Shown here in pieces: positions 62,837 through 64,000 of a stretch of DNA of 64,000 bases. The notes below the pieces were generated by a model that was not told the origin of the DNA, did no database searches, and was given only the letters and a program-made list of their open reading frames with translations. Where the stretch lies: NCBI GenBank assembly GCA_018969015.1, contig JAGWZE010000016.1, positions 1 through 64,000 on the forward strand. Direction: 5' to 3'. Numbering within the stretch: the first letter of the stretch is position 1; every line of letters begins with the position of its first letter. The stretch is from Alphaproteobacteria bacterium (GTDB taxonomy: Bacteria > Pseudomonadota > Alphaproteobacteria > Caulobacterales > Aquidulcibacteraceae). The translations under genes were made by a program, and so were the position numbers.

Positions 62837-63853
62837 ATGAGCCGTCCGCCACGCAAGTCCATCGGTCCCGCCCTTGGCCAAATCTCTGCGTCGATCTTCG
62901 CGCTCGTCATGACGCTGTCCACGTCGCCGACCGCGGCCGCTGCGGAGTATCAGAGTCCGGTTGTCGGTGGCCCCGGTGGCAGGGCCTTTTCGCTGCGCTG
63001 CGCGCCCGGCGATTATCTTGTCGGCCTGGCGGGGCGACACGGCGCTTGGGTCGACGCCGTAGCGCCCTTGTGCGCCAACTGGGACGCCAAGGCCCGCACG
63101 TTTCTGCCGCCCGGCGTCGGTCCGATGCAAGGCGGCGGCGGCGGCGCCCCGGCGCAGATCGCCTGTGGGCCGCGCGCCCTCGTGGTGTCGCTGCTGGTAG
63201 ATGGCGCGCGCAACGACGACAAGACGGTTGCGTTCGTCTCCATCACCTGCGCCGATCCGCTCACCGGCAAAAAGGAGCGCACCGCCACCGCGCTCACCAT
63301 GCTCGGCGCCTCGCCCTATGACGTGCCCGATTCGGGCGGTGTCGGCACACAGACCACGGTCGACTACGACTGGCGCCGCATGCCGCACTGCGCCGAAGGC
63401 GACGTGGCCGTGGGCATTTTCGGCGCCTCGGGAAAGTATCTGGACCGCATCGGCCTGATCTGCGCGCCGGCGCCGCGCGCGATCGCGGCGCCCGTCGTCC
63501 CCAAGCCCGTAACGCCGATCGCGCGGCCGAATGTCGGCGCCGTCGCCCGGCTCCCGAATTCGACCTCGCCCGTCGTCGATCCGGCGACGTGCCTCGGCGG
63601 CTATGTCTGGCGCGAGGCGCGCGCGGGCGACACGGTCTGCGTCCCGCCGGACTCGCGCCGTCTCGCGCGCGCTGAGAACGCGGCGGCGGCGTCGCGGGTC
63701 GATCCCGCCGGCGCATATGGGCCGAACACGTGCGTGGCCGGCTTCGTGTGGCGGGAGGCTTTCGCCGGCGATCTGGTGTGCGTCACGCCCGAACGCCGCG
63801 ACGCCGTGCGCGCGGAGAACGCCGCGGCGGCGAGTCGACGCGTCGGGCCATAG
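62837..63853 (+). CDS. exported protein with C-terminal VWREA...VCV repeats
   Basis: 338 residues with a signal peptide (about 1-36, TAAAAE). The body up to about residue 215 has paired Cys and Gly-rich strands (LRCAPGDYLVGLAGRHGAWVDAV, then a KKERTATALTMLG part), reminiscent of a jacalin-like or beta-sandwich lectin fold. A Pro/Ala linker follows, then two tandem copies of C(L/V)xGxVWREAxAGDxVCVxPxxRxxxxAENAAAASR at about 255-291 and 298-333. The repeat occurs in hypothetical secreted proteins of alphaproteobacteria and actinobacteria. No function known. Confidence 0.7.
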   Translation: MSRPPRKSIGPALGQISASIFALVMTLSTSPTAAAAEYQSPVVGGPGGRAFSLRCAPGDYLVGLAGRHGAWVDAVAPLCANWDAKARTFLPPGVGPMQGGGGGAPAQIACGPRALVVSLLVDGARNDDKTVAFVSITCADPLTGKKERTATALTMLGASPYDVPDSGGVGTQTTVDYDWRRMPHCAEGDVAVGIFGASGKYLDRIGLICAPAPRAIAAPVVPKPVTPIARPNVGAVARLPNSTSPVVDPATCLGGYVWREARAGDTVCVPPDSRRLARAENAAAASRVDPAGAYGPNTCVAGFVWREAFAGDLVCVTPERRDAVRAENAAAASRRVGP

Positions 63854-64000
63854 GCGGCGCTGAAGCGAGTGTCGCGCAGGGTCGGCGACGCCCAGAACGG
63901 GCGACGACACGACGCCGATCGCGGCGACGACGGCAGACACTCGCCGCCGTCCATGACACTGTCCTCGATCGAAAGCGGGCGCCGGGATCGAGGCAGGGCG
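63854..64000. other. window end, no supported gene
   Basis: The last 147 bases have no ORF with a ribosome site or recognisable motif. Minus-strand frames here are shadows of the repeat protein. Confidence 0.4.

Noticed and set aside
62744-63940. 398-codon minus-strand frame at the window end
   Set aside because: Shadow of the exported repeat protein; no motif or signal.

Overview
This 64 kb window comes from a high-GC chromosome that is almost certainly alphaproteobacterial. The main supports are a TipF-like degenerate EAL protein, the mrp / hflK-hflC-degP block, the serB-miaA-ilvB group, a TorF-type porin, a TIGR01459-type HAD protein, two long TonB-dependent receptors, many GTG starts and many 4-bp ATGA/GTGA overlaps. 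It looks like a free-living, motile, catabolically versatile heterotroph. I cannot place it to genus. Most of the window is ordinary chromosome. There is no prophage, complete insertion sequence or CRISPR array.

Layout. 0-3.5 kb: a possible partial 6S RNA, a strong hairpin, a porin, an SDR with tandem 16-bp operator-like repeats, and a PcfJ-like protein. 3.5-9.6 kb: housekeeping genes (queF, rluB, tadA, ribF, MaoC, cheY-cheZ), an mntA-hepT toxin-antitoxin pair and an L,D-transpeptidase. 9.6-17.1 kb: a minus-strand run with an M28 peptidase, an SDR, a HAD protein, TipF-like, YciB, GNAT and a DUF2145 protein. 17.3-26 kb: an acyl-CoA dehydrogenase, VapBC, membrane proteins, a P450, an amidohydrolase, Tam, and an E1-like enzyme coupled to a DUF6624 protein. 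26-34 kb: two paralogous TonB receptors. A degenerate copy of the 3' end of mrp lies between them, which marks a tandem segmental duplication. 34-43 kb: hflK-hflC-degP, then ilvB-miaA and serB, with palindromic repeats around a lone GIY-YIG nuclease. ilvB carries a classical leader-peptide attenuator whose leader mRNA is predicted to be leaderless. 43-46.4 kb: the conserved rpmH-rnpA-yidC-engB operon. 46.5-51 kb: a translationally coupled DUF547 / TVP38 / disulfide-reductase run followed by a histidine kinase. 51-64 kb: gamma-glutamyltransferase, P1 peptidase, tRNA-Arg(ACG), a parDE module with an extra FitA-like antitoxin, a PAS hybrid kinase, LysE, glutathione-dependent formaldehyde dehydrogenase, an SDR and a secreted repeat protein.

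The strongest non-routine observations are the receptor/mrp tandem duplication (26-34 kb), the ilv attenuator with its promoter overlapping the miaA stop codon (41.0 kb), the GIY-YIG gene boxed by inverted-repeat elements (38.4-39.05 kb) together with an apparent rearrangement that parts ilvB from ilvN, and several families of dispersed intergenic palindromes. Coordinates and motifs were read by eye. Family names rest on recognised motifs, not on database searches.
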